64,000 nucleotides of DNA from the NCBI RefSeq assembly GCF_022348185.1, contig NZ_JAKRFD010000008.1, forward strand, positions 62,001 to 126,000, given 5' to 3'. The translations under genes were made by a program, and so were the position numbers. The notes beneath the pieces were generated by a model. The model did no database searches and was not told the DNA's origin. It saw nothing but the letters and a program-made list of their open reading frames with translations. Each line of letters begins with the position of its first letter. Within the stretch, counting starts at the first letter, position 1. Source of the stretch: Epibacterium sp. Ofav1-8. Lineage in GTDB: Bacteria > Pseudomonadota > Alphaproteobacteria > Rhodobacterales > Rhodobacteraceae. This document shows positions 25,229 to 33,611 of this stretch, piece by piece.

Positions 25229-26302
25229 TCAGGTGAGCGGGATCAGATGGTTGTCCCAGGCCAGCGGTGCGGTGGCGAGGTGTTCGACCTCTGTGCCGAT
25301 CCGCGCTACGGCACCTGTTCCGGTGCTGGCGAGAAAACCTTCGCGCCGGGTCGCAAGGCCACAGACATCCCGGAGTGCGTGTTCGGCCAGCAAAGCACCG
25401 CTGGCGCAGTCCATTACCTGCACCACGCCACCCCGGGGCGAGGTCACGGCGATCTGCGTCTCATCGCCGGAAAACGCAATGGAGCCGCCATAACCATTGA
25501 GGTTGCGTAGGCGCGGGGCGTCCGCCGCCATCAGGCGCGGCGCGTCGCCGGGGTGATGCAGACCCACGATCGGCACGTCCGCGCCCAGATCGCCCTGCCA
25601 CTGCATGGCAAACCCCACGGTGCCACCGCTGCGCACCGCGATATGGCGGATGGAGTTTTTATGCAGATCCGATGGCAGTTCCATCTGCTCCTGTATCTCG
25701 CCCGACAGGCTCAGATAGCTGAGGTTTGGGCGCATAAAGGGGATGTTGAGCTTGGCGCGGCCAGTATCCGGGTGGGTCTCGATGCCACCATTGGCGACCA
25801 CAAGACCGGGGGCGTCGCGGCGCAGGAGCATCTCATGCGGGCCGATGCCGCCGGAGGGAAACTGGCCGATGCGGCGATAGTCGCGCGCGTTCCAGACGCC
25901 AATCATGCCTTCGCCGCTCTCGAAGGCATTCTCGGTCGTATACATCACCTCGCCCTCGGGGGAGAACACGCCGTGACCGTAGAAGTGATGCCCCTCCGGT
26001 GGCTCCAGCCGCGCCAGTTGCGCGCCGCTGCGGCAGTCGATCACATCGGCAAATCGACCGGGACGGCGGGCAAAGGCCACCGCTTCGGGCCGTGTGGGGT
26101 GGGCGCTGGCGGCATGGCCCCGATCCGGCAGGGAATGGCGAAACAGCACCTCGCCCGCGTCAGACAGCCCCGCGACTACAAACAGTCCCAGTTCGTCCTT
26201 GCCCGCAGACAGATAGGCAGGCGCGCCCGCGTCCGCCCAAGTGGCAGAAGGGGCCATGCTGCTGGCCATCAGGCCTGCAATGAAGCCGCGTCGAGAGGGC
26301 AT
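25229..26302 (-). CDS. Tat-exported DUF1513 protein of the iron locus
   Basis: This 357-residue protein begins with a twin-arginine signal (PSRRGFIAGLMASSMAP, cleavage near ATWADA). The mature part has repeated short beta-strand segments with Gly-His and Gly-Asp turns, consistent with a beta-propeller-like DUF1513 fold. It is the last gene of the bfd-bfr-oxidoreductase-imelysin operon, 45 bases after the imelysin-like gene. DUF1513 proteins recur beside imelysins and di-haem oxidoreductases, and the set is thought to act in periplasmic iron acquisition. Its own activity is unknown. Confidence 0.85.
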   Translation of the reverse strand: MPSRRGFIAGLMASSMAPSATWADAGAPAYLSAGKDELGLFVVAGLSDAGEVLFRHSLPDRGHAASAHPTRPEAVAFARRPGRFADVIDCRSGAQLARLEPPEGHHFYGHGVFSPEGEVMYTTENAFESGEGMIGVWNARDYRRIGQFPSGGIGPHEMLLRRDAPGLVVANGGIETHPDTGRAKLNIPFMRPNLSYLSLSGEIQEQMELPSDLHKNSIRHIAVRSGGTVGFAMQWQGDLGADVPIVGLHHPGDAPRLMAADAPRLRNLNGYGGSIAFSGDETQIAVTSPRGGVVQVMDCASGALLAEHALRDVCGLATRREGFLASTGTGAVARIGTEVEHLATAPLAWDNHLIPLT

Positions 26303-26347
26303 TTGTGAACTCCTGTCTTTGATCGGAACGGGTTGTGAAGTGTCGGG

Positions 26348-27364
26348 TCAGTCGCCGTCCAGCGCGTTGAACCCGGCCTCCACCCCCAGCGTGGGGCCAA
26401 GGTCCAGTGCGGCGATGTCTTTGATCTCACGCACATCCTGTTGCAGCGTTTCCAACAGAAAACGTTTTTGTGGATCACTCACCCCGGCAAAGCTCGGGTC
26501 ATCGGCAAGGTTCGCGGCGTGGCGGTCGGCCTTGTCGAACAGCTGTGTCAGATGTTGCGAGAGGTCCTGATCGCCTTCGGACAGGAGGTGTGCCAGGTGA
26601 CGCAGGCTATCCAGCTGGATCTGCACATGGCGCAAGGAACGGCCAGAGCGGCGGGCCTCGGCGCGATTGGGGCGCGGGGTGTCAAATGTGCCAAGCGGGC
26701 GGCCAAGGCGCATATCGGCGAGGATCTCCAGCCCGGTGGTGAGCGCCTTGAACAGTTCCTGATGCGCTTCCTCATCGCTGCGGTAACGGTCATCCGGATG
26801 GCGGAGCTTGTCGGCGTAGTCCTCTTGCCAATCGGTCAAAATCGCGGCGCTGTTGCGCGACAGATCTTGCGCGACGGCCTTAACCACGGCGCAGGCGTAA
26901 TCCGGGGAGGTCAGATCTGCATAGGCTTGGTCATAAAAGAGGTACTCCAGCGCATAAAACCCGCGTACCGCGACCGAGGCGGTGGCGAAATCCTCAGGCG
27001 TGTCGACCACCGGGTCGCTGTCCAACAGCAGGCCGCGCAGGGCCTTTGGGGTCTTGGAACGGCTGTCGGGCCAGAAGGCGATGGCAAAGGCGCGGTTGTC
27101 GGCCTCGGAAGGGCCGAAACGCAGGTGGCTGGCCGCAACCCATGCGTCAAAGGCCTCCCCCCAGGCTGTGCGCACGGCCTCTGATGTGGGGGCGCAGTCG
27201 CTTTCCGTGAGGGTCGCAAATTCGGCAGTCTCGGTGGCCAGACGCGCGTAGGTCGGTAAGATATGCTGGTCGATGACCGCATCCGTCAGCGCATCGGCGC
27301 GCGCCAGTCCGGTGAGGGCAACAAGGGCGCAGGCGGTGGACGCCAGACGAGACAAGACAGACAT
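26348..27364 (-). CDS. imelysin-like periplasmic protein with altered motif
   Basis: This 338-residue protein starts with a Sec signal peptide (LASTACALVALTGLARA). Helical repeats and the position of GFYALEYLFYDQ identify the imelysin fold. Canonical imelysins carry GxHxxE at this point; here the His is replaced by Tyr (GFYALE), while the Glu stays. Its ATG shares one base with the stop of the di-haem oxidoreductase (TAATG), so they are coupled. It is probably an iron-binding periplasmic factor that has diverged from the IrpA-type paralogue at 29834-31102. Confidence 0.85.
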   Translation of the reverse strand: MSVLSRLASTACALVALTGLARADALTDAVIDQHILPTYARLATETAEFATLTESDCAPTSEAVRTAWGEAFDAWVAASHLRFGPSEADNRAFAIAFWPDSRSKTPKALRGLLLDSDPVVDTPEDFATASVAVRGFYALEYLFYDQAYADLTSPDYACAVVKAVAQDLSRNSAAILTDWQEDYADKLRHPDDRYRSDEEAHQELFKALTTGLEILADMRLGRPLGTFDTPRPNRAEARRSGRSLRHVQIQLDSLRHLAHLLSEGDQDLSQHLTQLFDKADRHAANLADDPSFAGVSDPQKRFLLETLQQDVREIKDIAALDLGPTLGVEAGFNALDGD

Positions 27365-28962
27365 TAAAGAGACTCCAGAAAGGTGATAAGGGCGGCGCGA
27401 TCATCGGGGGGCAAGGCGACGACGGTGTCGCGGGCGGCCTGAGCCTCGCCACCATGCCAGAGGATGGCTTCCAGCAGGGTGCGGGCGCGGCCATCATGCA
27501 GGAAGGTGGCGCGGGTTGAGACCTGCTGCGTCAAACCAATCCCCCAAAGCGGTGCGGTGCGCCATTCGCGCCCGGTGGCGCGCGCTTCGGGTCGGTTGTC
27601 GGCAAGGCCCTCTCCCATGTCGTGCAACAGCAGATCGGAATAGGGCCAGATCAGCTGAAAGCTCTGCTCGGGGCGATCAAGCAGGCGGTGGGTGACAAAT
27701 TTGGGCTGGTGGCACCTGGCGCAGCCGCTGTCATAGAACACGGATTTGCCGCGCAGCACCTCGGGCGCGTCCAGATCGCGGCGGGCAGGTGCCGAGACAT
27801 TGCGGCTGTAGAAGGTGACCAGATCCATATTGGGCTGGTCAATTTCGGTCACGCGCACGTCGCCGTCGCCATGCGGCGCGCTGCGGCAGGCGTGCTGCAA
27901 GGCTGTGCAATCGCCATAGGGCTGCGGAAATAATGGTGTCGAGATGCCGATATCGCCGGAAAACGCCGCTGCGGATTGTTCCTGGATGGTGGCGGTGCCG
28001 GCCTTGAGGCCAAAGCGCCCCAGCATGACCTGATCAAATTCCTTGGACCAGACGAGGTTTGGTCGCCCCGATATGCCGTCACCGTTCTGATCGTCGGGGT
28101 CGGCAAGGGCGAGGATATCGGCGGCGGGAATGGCCTCCAACAGGCCAAGGCCAATCATCGGCGGGGCCACGCGGGGCGAGAGCATCGCCTTGGCATGCAG
28201 GGGGCCGTATTTCAACGCGGTGGCTTCAAACGAGGGTTTGCGCAGGCGGACCACCTCGCCGCCATTCAGGGTAATGTCTTCCTCGGTGTAGGTCACCGAC
28301 AGGCGGTATTCGGGATTGACGCCGGGGCTGGAGAAATCCTGCAATTGCCAGCCATAGGTCGGCTCTGGCGACATGCCGATATAGTCGGGAATGGCGCGCA
28401 AGGCGGGCGGCACCGGGCCGGGGATGGAGACCCGCAGAAAGGTCGAGGCAGAGCGATAGTCGGGCCCCTCGGGCAGATGTCCGCGCCCGTCGCGGATGTG
28501 GCAGCGTTGGCAGGCGCGGGCGTTGTAGATCGGGCCCAACCCATCAGACGCGCGGGTCGAGGACGGCGAGAACACCCAGAGTTTGTCAAACAGGGCCTCG
28601 CCCAGCCGAAACTCCAGCCCCTGTTCAAAGGTCAGGTTCACCGGCGGCGCGCTAAAGGCCTCGCGGTCATTGCGATAGGGCAGGGTGGCGGCCCCGGCGG
28701 GGAGGTCTTCGAACGGCTCGGGCGCGGTGAAGTCATCCGCAGGGGCGGTGACGCGCGCAATGCGGCTGCTTTCGTCCTTGGTGCGGGGCAGAACGGAAAG
28801 ATGCGGTTCCGCAAGGCCATCCGGGGGCGGCGCGGCGGCGCGGTCGGTTGCATGCAGCGGTGCGGCCAGCACCAGAGCGAAGGCCGCACCCAGGAAACAG
28901 GCCGACTTACTCGGCGTTGTCCATCTTGGAGGCGTTGAGATGCGCGTAGTTTTCGGCGCCAA
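27364..28962 (-). CDS. di-haem oxidoreductase (DUF1111, putative peroxidase type), start uncertain
   Basis: This periplasmic c-type cytochrome has two CxxCH sites, CQRCHIRDG in the first third and [10 protein letters not shown] in the last third, with [14 protein letters not shown] between the second and the C-terminus. Family members recur in iron-uptake operons with imelysins and may oxidise or reduce iron outside the membrane. A signal sequence [17 protein letters not shown] is evident, but no ATG or GTG lies in frame in front of it. The nearest candidate is a TTG at 28962 inside bfr, giving 532 residues with a long basic n-region. The true start may be another non-ATG codon reached by coupling to the bfr stop. 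Confidence 0.8.
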   Translation of the reverse strand: MAPKTTRISTPPRWTTPSKSACFLGAAFALVLAAPLHATDRAAAPPPDGLAEPHLSVLPRTKDESSRIARVTAPADDFTAPEPFEDLPAGAATLPYRNDREAFSAPPVNLTFEQGLEFRLGEALFDKLWVFSPSSTRASDGLGPIYNARACQRCHIRDGRGHLPEGPDYRSASTFLRVSIPGPVPPALRAIPDYIGMSPEPTYGWQLQDFSSPGVNPEYRLSVTYTEEDITLNGGEVVRLRKPSFEATALKYGPLHAKAMLSPRVAPPMIGLGLLEAIPAADILALADPDDQNGDGISGRPNLVWSKEFDQVMLGRFGLKAGTATIQEQSAAAFSGDIGISTPLFPQPYGDCTALQHACRSAPHGDGDVRVTEIDQPNMDLVTFYSRNVSAPARRDLDAPEVLRGKSVFYDSGCARCHQPKFVTHRLLDRPEQSFQLIWPYSDLLLHDMGEGLADNRPEARATGREWRTAPLWGIGLTQQVSTRATFLHDGRARTLLEAILWHGGEAQAARDTVVALPPDDRAALITFLESL

Positions 28963-29392
28963 CGCGGTCGTGCAGTTCAAGCTGGGTCTCCAGGAAATCG
29001 ATATGGCCTTCTTCGTCGGCCAGCAGCTCTTTGAACAGCTCCTCGGTGACGAAATCACCATTGGTCCTACAGTACTCGGCGGCTTCCTTGTAGAGGTCGC
29101 GGGCTTCTTGTTCCGCGGCCAAATCGCACTCCAGCGTTTCCTTGGGGGACTGGCCGATGCGCAGGGGATCAAGCGTTTGCAGATTGGGATGCCCCTCAAG
29201 GAAGATAATCCGATCAATCAGCTTGTCCGCGTGATGCATCTCTTCGATGCTTTCCTCGCGGCTTTTCTTGGCCATGTGACCAAGGCCCCAGTCGTCCTGC
29301 AGGCGATAATGCAGCCAATACTGGCTGACAGCGGTCAACTCGCTCCTAAGCGCCTTGTTGAGATAGTCGATGACTTTGGGGTCGCCCTTCAT
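28907..29392 (-). CDS. bfr: bacterioferritin
   Basis: This 161-residue ferritin-like subunit stores iron in a 24-mer with inter-subunit haem. Met52 (in [10 protein letters not shown]) is the haem ligand. Ferroxidase residues are present: Glu18, Glu51, His54, Glu94 and the DEEGHIDF pair Glu127/His130. The start [15 protein letters not shown] follows a GGAGAG site. It overlaps the preceding bfd by 47 bases and the oxidoreductase frame at its 3' end, so the three are transcribed together. Confidence 0.96.
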   Translation of the reverse strand: MKGDPKVIDYLNKALRSELTAVSQYWLHYRLQDDWGLGHMAKKSREESIEEMHHADKLIDRIIFLEGHPNLQTLDPLRIGQSPKETLECDLAAEQEARDLYKEAAEYCRTNGDFVTEELFKELLADEEGHIDFLETQLELHDRVGAENYAHLNASKMDNAE

Positions 29393-29633
29393 AATTGCTC
29401 TCCGGAGAAATGGCTGTACGCAGGTTCTGCAGATGTGCAGGTACACTAACCTTAGCGTTGGCGCGCATGGTGTCCAGAAAGAGCGTCATGCAACCGCCAC
29501 AATCCGCCTTCTTGCCGAGAGCGCGATAGATTTTCCCAGGGGTTATAATGGTTTGCGGGTCAGATGCGCGCATCCAGTCGATGGCCGAATGGATGTCGTG
29601 ATCCGAGATCGCAGTGCAGTGGCAGATGATCAT
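29346..29633 (-). CDS. bfd: bacterioferritin-associated ferredoxin
   Basis: This 95-residue [2Fe-2S] protein has the Bfd cysteine pattern: MIICHC at the start and GKKADCGGC about 40 residues later, with [12 protein letters not shown] between. Bfd reduces the bacterioferritin core to release iron. The last 30 residues after the domain are low-complexity and overlap the start of bfr. It is the first gene of the second half of the iron locus. Confidence 0.92.
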   Translation of the reverse strand: MIICHCTAISDHDIHSAIDWMRASDPQTIITPGKIYRALGKKADCGGCMTLFLDTMRANAKVSVPAHLQNLRTAISPESNYEGRPQSHRLSQQGA

Positions 29634-29685
29634 GACGGGGCTTTTATCCCAAGAGATTCTATAGGCTACTTGCTCGCCTCAATAT

Positions 29686-29734
29686 CTGAGCAAAAGAATA
29701 AGTTTTCAAGGATAAATGAGACTGATTTGCTCAG
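29686..29734. promoter_or_regulatory. inverted repeat in the bfd promoter region
   Basis: Perfect 9-bp arms CTGAGCAAA (29686-29694) and TTTGCTCAG (29726-29734) are separated by 31 AT-rich bases. The pair lies about 50-100 bases upstream of bfd on its template side. It could be a regulator site pair (iron-responsive Irr/RirA/Fur type unproven) or a long-loop hairpin. Confidence 0.45.
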
Positions 29735-29774
29735 GAAAGCGTGAGCGCGGCATATTGTGAAGATTGGCGCGCGC

Positions 29775-29808
29775 AAAAAAGAAGGAGCCGCGCACGGGGC
29801 GCGACTCC
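29775..29808 (-). terminator. intrinsic terminator of the irpA transcript
   Basis: On the minus strand GGAGTCGCGC pairs with GCGCGGCTCC across CCCGT, followed by TTCTTTTTT. It separates hemP-irpA from bfd-bfr. Confidence 0.85.
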
Positions 29809-29833
29809 TGTCAGATCGGGGACCTGATCTGAA

Positions 29834-31102
29834 TTACTGGAATACGGCCGACGGGTTATCGAGCGAGTCGGAGCCCTCGATGGCGACGGTGTCCAGTTCC
29901 AGCACGGCAACCGCGCGTTCGATCGAGCGGGTCTGATCCACCAGCGCCTCGACGCCGCCCATGACCAGCGCCTCGCCGGCTTCGCTGCCCTGCGCCAGCA
30001 TCTGGTCATAAGAGAAGCCTGCCTCGGCCGCCGTCTTGATGCGGCCCAGCTTCATCATGGTGGTGGAGAGTTTGCCGGTCAGTTCCGCGTTCAGTTCAGA
30101 ATCCGCAGCCTCGACCAGATCGGCCAGTGCCGGGCCGGACACCAGATCGCCGTTCACCCGCACATATTCGCCCAAGTAGACGTTCTGGATGCCCAGACCA
30201 TCATAGTAGTGGCTGTTGTGGGTGTTGTCGGAGAAGCAATCATGCTCTTCTTCGGGATCGTTCAGCATCAGGCCAAGACGCATCCGCTCGCCCGCCTGTT
30301 CGCCATAGGACAGCGACCCCATGCCGGTCAGGATCGTGGTGATGCCCGCGTCCTCGTCAGAAAGCACGGTTTCGCGCGCTTCGCCGCCCTCGGCCCATTG
30401 CGCGGTGATCCACTCAAGATCGGACACCAGCAGATCGGTCGCCGCTTTCAGGTAGGCGCCACGGCGGTCACAATTGCCGTTGGTGCAGTCCTCGCCCGCC
30501 GCATAGTCTGTCCATGCGCGCTCGCCCGCGCCATGCTCGGTGCCGTTCAGATCCTGACCCCAGAGCAGGAATTCGATGGCGTGGTAGCCGGTTGCCACAT
30601 TGGCTTCGACACCGTCGGCCTCGTGCAGGGTCTCGGCCAGCAGCTCGGGCGTGATGTCGGAGGCGTCGATGGTTTCGCCAGAGAGGGTGAACTCCGGGTT
30701 GGCAACCACGTTCAGCGCTGCGGCGGCGTTCTCATCCGTCGGGCCACCATAAGAGGCGTCCACATAGTCGATCAGGCCTTCATCCAGCGGCCATGCGTTC
30801 ACTTTGCCTTCCCAGTCGTCGACAATGGCATTGCCGAAACGGTAGACTTCGGTCTGCTGATAGGGGACGCGCGCCGCCAGCCAGGCGTGTTTTGCGGCCT
30901 CAAGGTTTTCAGCCGAAGGGTCCGCAATCAGCGCATCAACAGCAGCCTGAAGCGCCTTTGCGGTGATCAGGCTGTCTTCGTATTTTGCCTCGGCGATGTT
31001 TGCGTAATTGGTCAGAACATCGGCCTTGGACGCGGCGAAAGCGGCCGATGTGCCTACGGTCAAAGCCGCAATGGCGGCACCGGTGAGAAGCGGCGTTTTC
31101 AT
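29834..31102 (-). CDS. irpA: imelysin-family iron-regulated protein (IrpA type)
   Basis: This 422-residue secreted protein has the signal peptide LLTGAAIAALTVGTSAAFAA. The imelysin core shows VPYQQTEVYRFGN, EGKVNAWPLDEGLIDYVD and the intact motif GYHAIEFLLWGQDL (GxHxxE). Imelysins bind or take part in uptake of iron; earlier claims of peptidase activity are not supported by motifs here. It is the last gene of a unit led by a small ORF and hemP and ends at an intrinsic terminator. A second, diverged imelysin lies at 26348-27364 in the same locus. Confidence 0.92.
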   Translation of the reverse strand: MKTPLLTGAAIAALTVGTSAAFAASKADVLTNYANIAEAKYEDSLITAKALQAAVDALIADPSAENLEAAKHAWLAARVPYQQTEVYRFGNAIVDDWEGKVNAWPLDEGLIDYVDASYGGPTDENAAAALNVVANPEFTLSGETIDASDITPELLAETLHEADGVEANVATGYHAIEFLLWGQDLNGTEHGAGERAWTDYAAGEDCTNGNCDRRGAYLKAATDLLVSDLEWITAQWAEGGEARETVLSDEDAGITTILTGMGSLSYGEQAGERMRLGLMLNDPEEEHDCFSDNTHNSHYYDGLGIQNVYLGEYVRVNGDLVSGPALADLVEAADSELNAELTGKLSTTMMKLGRIKTAAEAGFSYDQMLAQGSEAGEALVMGGVEALVDQTRSIERAVAVLELDTVAIEGSDSLDNPSAVFQ

Positions 31103-31158
31103 GAAGTATATCCTCGCTGGAACTTTGGTATTTGTGGCGCTGTTGCGCGTGGGGTGAA

Positions 31159-31338
31159 TTACTTGGTCAGGATCAGCTTGCCTGCGCGGGTGATGCGCAG
31201 CGAATAGATCTGACCATTGAGAAGAATGCGGGCCTGCACACCGCCGCGGGTCAGATCCTCGGCGTGGTAGGTCGGGTAGGTTTCCGGTTGTGCGGCTGCG
31301 GCAATGTCTTCTTGGGAAATCGGTTTCAGGTTGCTCAT
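31159..31338 (-). CDS. hemP: hemin uptake protein HemP
   Basis: This 59-residue protein ends in the HemP signature: ARILLNGQIYSLRITRAGKL, which gives a small beta fold. HemP/HmuP is required for expression or function of haem transporters in several proteobacteria, though no haem receptor genes are here. The start at 31338 overlaps the stop of a 55-codon frame upstream as ATGA. irpA begins 56 bases downstream, so the three are likely one transcript. Confidence 0.88.
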   Translation of the reverse strand: MSNLKPISQEDIAAAAQPETYPTYHAEDLTRGGVQARILLNGQIYSLRITRAGKLILTK

Positions 31339-31502
31339 CGGGGAGACCTCTGTTTCTGCTCCACCTTGTCGAACAGCCACTCAAAGCAAAAGCTCTGCTG
31401 CGGCACCTCTCCCGACAGGACGTTGTGCCACAGATCCGACACCGGCAGCGGATCTGCGTCGCGGTCACTGTGCGTGGGTGGTTGGCCAGAGAGGTTCAAC
31501 AT
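31335..31502 (-). CDS. small 55-residue protein coupled to hemP (unknown)
   Basis: This is a short frame that is easily missed. It begins with an ATG at 31502 and its TGA overlaps the hemP start as ATGA, the arrangement of true coupled genes in this genome. The product is polar with a proline-rich start (SGQPPTHSDRD) and an aromatic patch QQSFCFEWLFDKVEQ, one Cys and no signal or membrane segment. No obvious Shine-Dalgarno sequence precedes it. It may be a leader peptide that controls hemP translation, or a small iron/haem-related protein. Confidence 0.55.
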   Translation of the reverse strand: MLNLSGQPPTHSDRDADPLPVSDLWHNVLSGEVPQQSFCFEWLFDKVEQKQRSPR

Positions 31503-31586
31503 GTGCGGGACGCAAGGTTCAGGTTGTCGGCTGGCCCGTGTGATGCACAGGTTGGCTGGATTGCCCTATTCCTGATTTATTTGGTC

Positions 31587-31637
31587 GGATATGTCAAATG
31601 GTTTCATATCCGGCCTGTTTTCTTTGACTTATCCAAA
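31587..31637. promoter_or_regulatory. candidate iron-responsive operators upstream of the hemP unit
   Basis: GGATATG (31587-31593) and CATATCC (31605-31611) are 7-bp inverted arms around an AT-rich centre. A second site TTTGACTTATCCAAA (31623-31637) has TTTG...CAAA symmetry on the opposite strand. Both lie 85-135 bases before the small ORF. Which regulator binds cannot be told from sequence alone. Confidence 0.45.
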
Positions 31638-31681
31638 GGTGGCGGCGGCGACAGGGGCGGACAACACCAGGGCGCGGGCCG

Positions 31682-32548
31682 CTATGGCCCCGGCTGCGGC
31701 GCGGCGGCGCAGCCCTCGGGCGGGCCGCCCGTGGCGGAAAATTCGGCCACAAGCGCCTCTATGAACAGGCGCACGCGCTGAGGTTGGTGGCGGCGATCCT
31801 GATACACGAGGTAAAGGCCAAGCTGCGATTCGACGCCGGGAGGCGGGGCGGCGATCTCTACCGCGCCCGTCGCGGCATCCTGTTCACAAAGCGACAGCGG
31901 CAGGCAGGCACGGGCGGCACCGGCCAGCGTCAACTCCCGCGCCAGCGCAAAGGATTCGCACTGGGCCTGTCCGGGCAACGGGCTGCTGTTCAGGTGCCGG
32001 GTGAGGGGACCAAGGATCGGCAAGCTCTCATCCCGCAGCCGCCCCGGCGGGGCCACCAGCTGCACCGGCATCTGCGACAAGAGCCGCGCAATCAGGTCCG
32101 CACCGCCGGGGCGGTGACCACGCAGAGCCACATCGATCCCGTCGCGGACAAAATCGGTGGCGCGATCCTCAACGGTGATGTCGATGTGAATCTTGGGTTG
32201 GCGCGCCAGAAAGTCCCGGGTGAGACGGGCCAGCCGTTCCATGGGCAGGGCAGTCGGCACCGACAGCCGCACCGGCCCGCTGGCGCTGACATCGGCCGAG
32301 ACAAGGCTGCGCGCCGCCTCGATCTCGGCCAAGGCCCGTTGGCAGCGCTCCAGAAACACCGCGCCCTCGGCGGTGAGGGCAGTGCTGCGGGTGGTGCGAT
32401 CCAGGAGGCGCACGCCGAGGCTCTGTTCCAGCGCCCGCACCCGGCTGGTGACGGTTGAGGGCGGCAGACCCAGACGCCGCGCCGCGCCCGCAAAGCTCAA
32501 CTGGCCCGCCACTTCGGCGAAGGTTTCGATGTTTTGCAGATCGTTCAT
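31682..32548 (-). CDS. LysR-family transcriptional regulator
   Basis: This 288-residue protein has the LysR helix-turn-helix at residues 3-60 (FAEVAGQLSFAGAARRLGLP, then TVTSRVRALEQSLGVRLLDR) and a C-terminal type-2 periplasmic-binding effector domain of the CrgA-like subgroup. A longer open frame exists, but MNDLQNIETF is the family start. It diverges from the MBL-fold gene (94-base gap) and is its most likely regulator. The effector is unknown. Confidence 0.88.
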   Translation of the reverse strand: MNDLQNIETFAEVAGQLSFAGAARRLGLPPSTVTSRVRALEQSLGVRLLDRTTRSTALTAEGAVFLERCQRALAEIEAARSLVSADVSASGPVRLSVPTALPMERLARLTRDFLARQPKIHIDITVEDRATDFVRDGIDVALRGHRPGGADLIARLLSQMPVQLVAPPGRLRDESLPILGPLTRHLNSSPLPGQAQCESFALARELTLAGAARACLPLSLCEQDAATGAVEIAAPPPGVESQLGLYLVYQDRRHQPQRVRLFIEALVAEFSATGGPPEGCAAAPQPGP

Positions 32549-32642
32549 TGTGCGACTATCTCGGTTAGTGTCTGCGGTATTATGGCGATTATTTCGCCCG
32601 ATGCGAGGGGTTACATCCGCTTCATCAGAAGTGGAGAAGCAG

Positions 32643-33539
32643 ATGAACAGACGTAGCTTTCTAAAATCCGGTGTTGCGGTTGCCGCAGCGGGCCTGTTGC
32701 CCGCCACCGTGCGCAGTGCGACGGCCCCCCTGTCGGTGCGTTGGCTGGGAGGCGCGATGATGGAGATCGAAGCCGCAGGCCTGCGTATTCTCACCGATCC
32801 CTGCCTTGGCGAAGGGGAAGAGGCCTTTGTGATGGGCGATCCCAATGAGATGTTTGACCTTGCCAAAGGCCCGAACATCAAGACCCACGCCCGGCTGACG
32901 CCCTTTCCGGGGCTGACGCACAGCAGCCCGGATCTGGTGCTCCTGAGCCATCTGCACGAGGATCATTTCGATCAGAAGGCCCAAGCCTGGCTGGACCGCA
33001 GCCTGCCCGTGCTGGCACCGGAGCACGACACGGAGCATCTGCGGCAGCAGGGCTATGGCGCACAGGCCGTGCGGCACGGGGCGACGCGTGTGTTCAACGG
33101 CCCCAGTGGTGAGCTCCGGGTCACCGCCTTGCCTGCGGTGCATTCGCTCAACCCGCAAATCTCGGCGGTGCTGGGCCTTGGCAACGGCTATATGATCGAG
33201 GCCCGCCGTGGCGCGCAGGTGCAGCGTCTGTATTGGGCGGGCGATACGTTCCATGTCGCGCCGGTGGCGCAGGCGCTGGCCCAGCAGGACACCCCGGATC
33301 TGTTCATTCCACATATCGGCGCGGTCGGCGGCGAGGGCGCGCTGGGGCAGATCTCCATGGATGGGGCGCAGGCGATGGATTTTGCCGCACAAGTGGGTGC
33401 GCGGTCGGTTCTGCCGGTGCATCACACAACCTATTCCCTCTATCGCGAAGGGCCGGACGTGATGCAGCACCTGCACCAAACCCGGTCCCCCGGCTGGTCG
33501 CTTCAGGTGCTGAACGAGGGCGAACAGATCGCCCTCTGA
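32643..33539 (+). CDS. exported MBL-fold metallo-hydrolase
   Basis: This 298-residue protein starts with a twin-arginine signal NRRSFLKSGVAVAAAGLLP. LSHLHEDHFD is the HxHxDH metal motif near residue 105, and the later GDT and HIGAVGGEGALG segments and VLPVHHTT near the end provide further metal ligands. The fold resembles the UlaG/L-ascorbate-lactonase-like branch of the superfamily. It is paired with a divergent LysR regulator. Substrate cannot be inferred. Confidence 0.85.
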   Translation: MNRRSFLKSGVAVAAAGLLPATVRSATAPLSVRWLGGAMMEIEAAGLRILTDPCLGEGEEAFVMGDPNEMFDLAKGPNIKTHARLTPFPGLTHSSPDLVLLSHLHEDHFDQKAQAWLDRSLPVLAPEHDTEHLRQQGYGAQAVRHGATRVFNGPSGELRVTALPAVHSLNPQISAVLGLGNGYMIEARRGAQVQRLYWAGDTFHVAPVAQALAQQDTPDLFIPHIGAVGGEGALGQISMDGAQAMDFAAQVGARSVLPVHHTTYSLYREGPDVMQHLHQTRSPGWSLQVLNEGEQIAL

Positions 33540-33552
33540 TGCGCGCAGATGC

Positions 33553-33592
33553 AAAAAGGCCGCCCGGAACAGGGCGGCCTCTTCGTTGTTTT
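33553..33592. terminator. bidirectional intrinsic terminator
   Basis: AGGCCGCCC/GGGCGGCCT arms (33557-33580) are flanked by AAAAA on the left and TCTTCGTTGTTTT on the right. It serves the convergent MBL and metG genes. It is followed by AAATATGTCCGGGG, a motif seen at other gene ends in this window. Confidence 0.85.
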
Positions 33593-33611
33593 CTGCAAAT
33601 ATGTCCGGGGC

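Noticed and set aside
29834-31102. Insulin-cleaving metalloproteinase annotation for irpA
   Set aside because: The imelysin GxHxxE resembles a metallopeptidase fragment, but no HExxH motif exists and the genomic context is iron acquisition.
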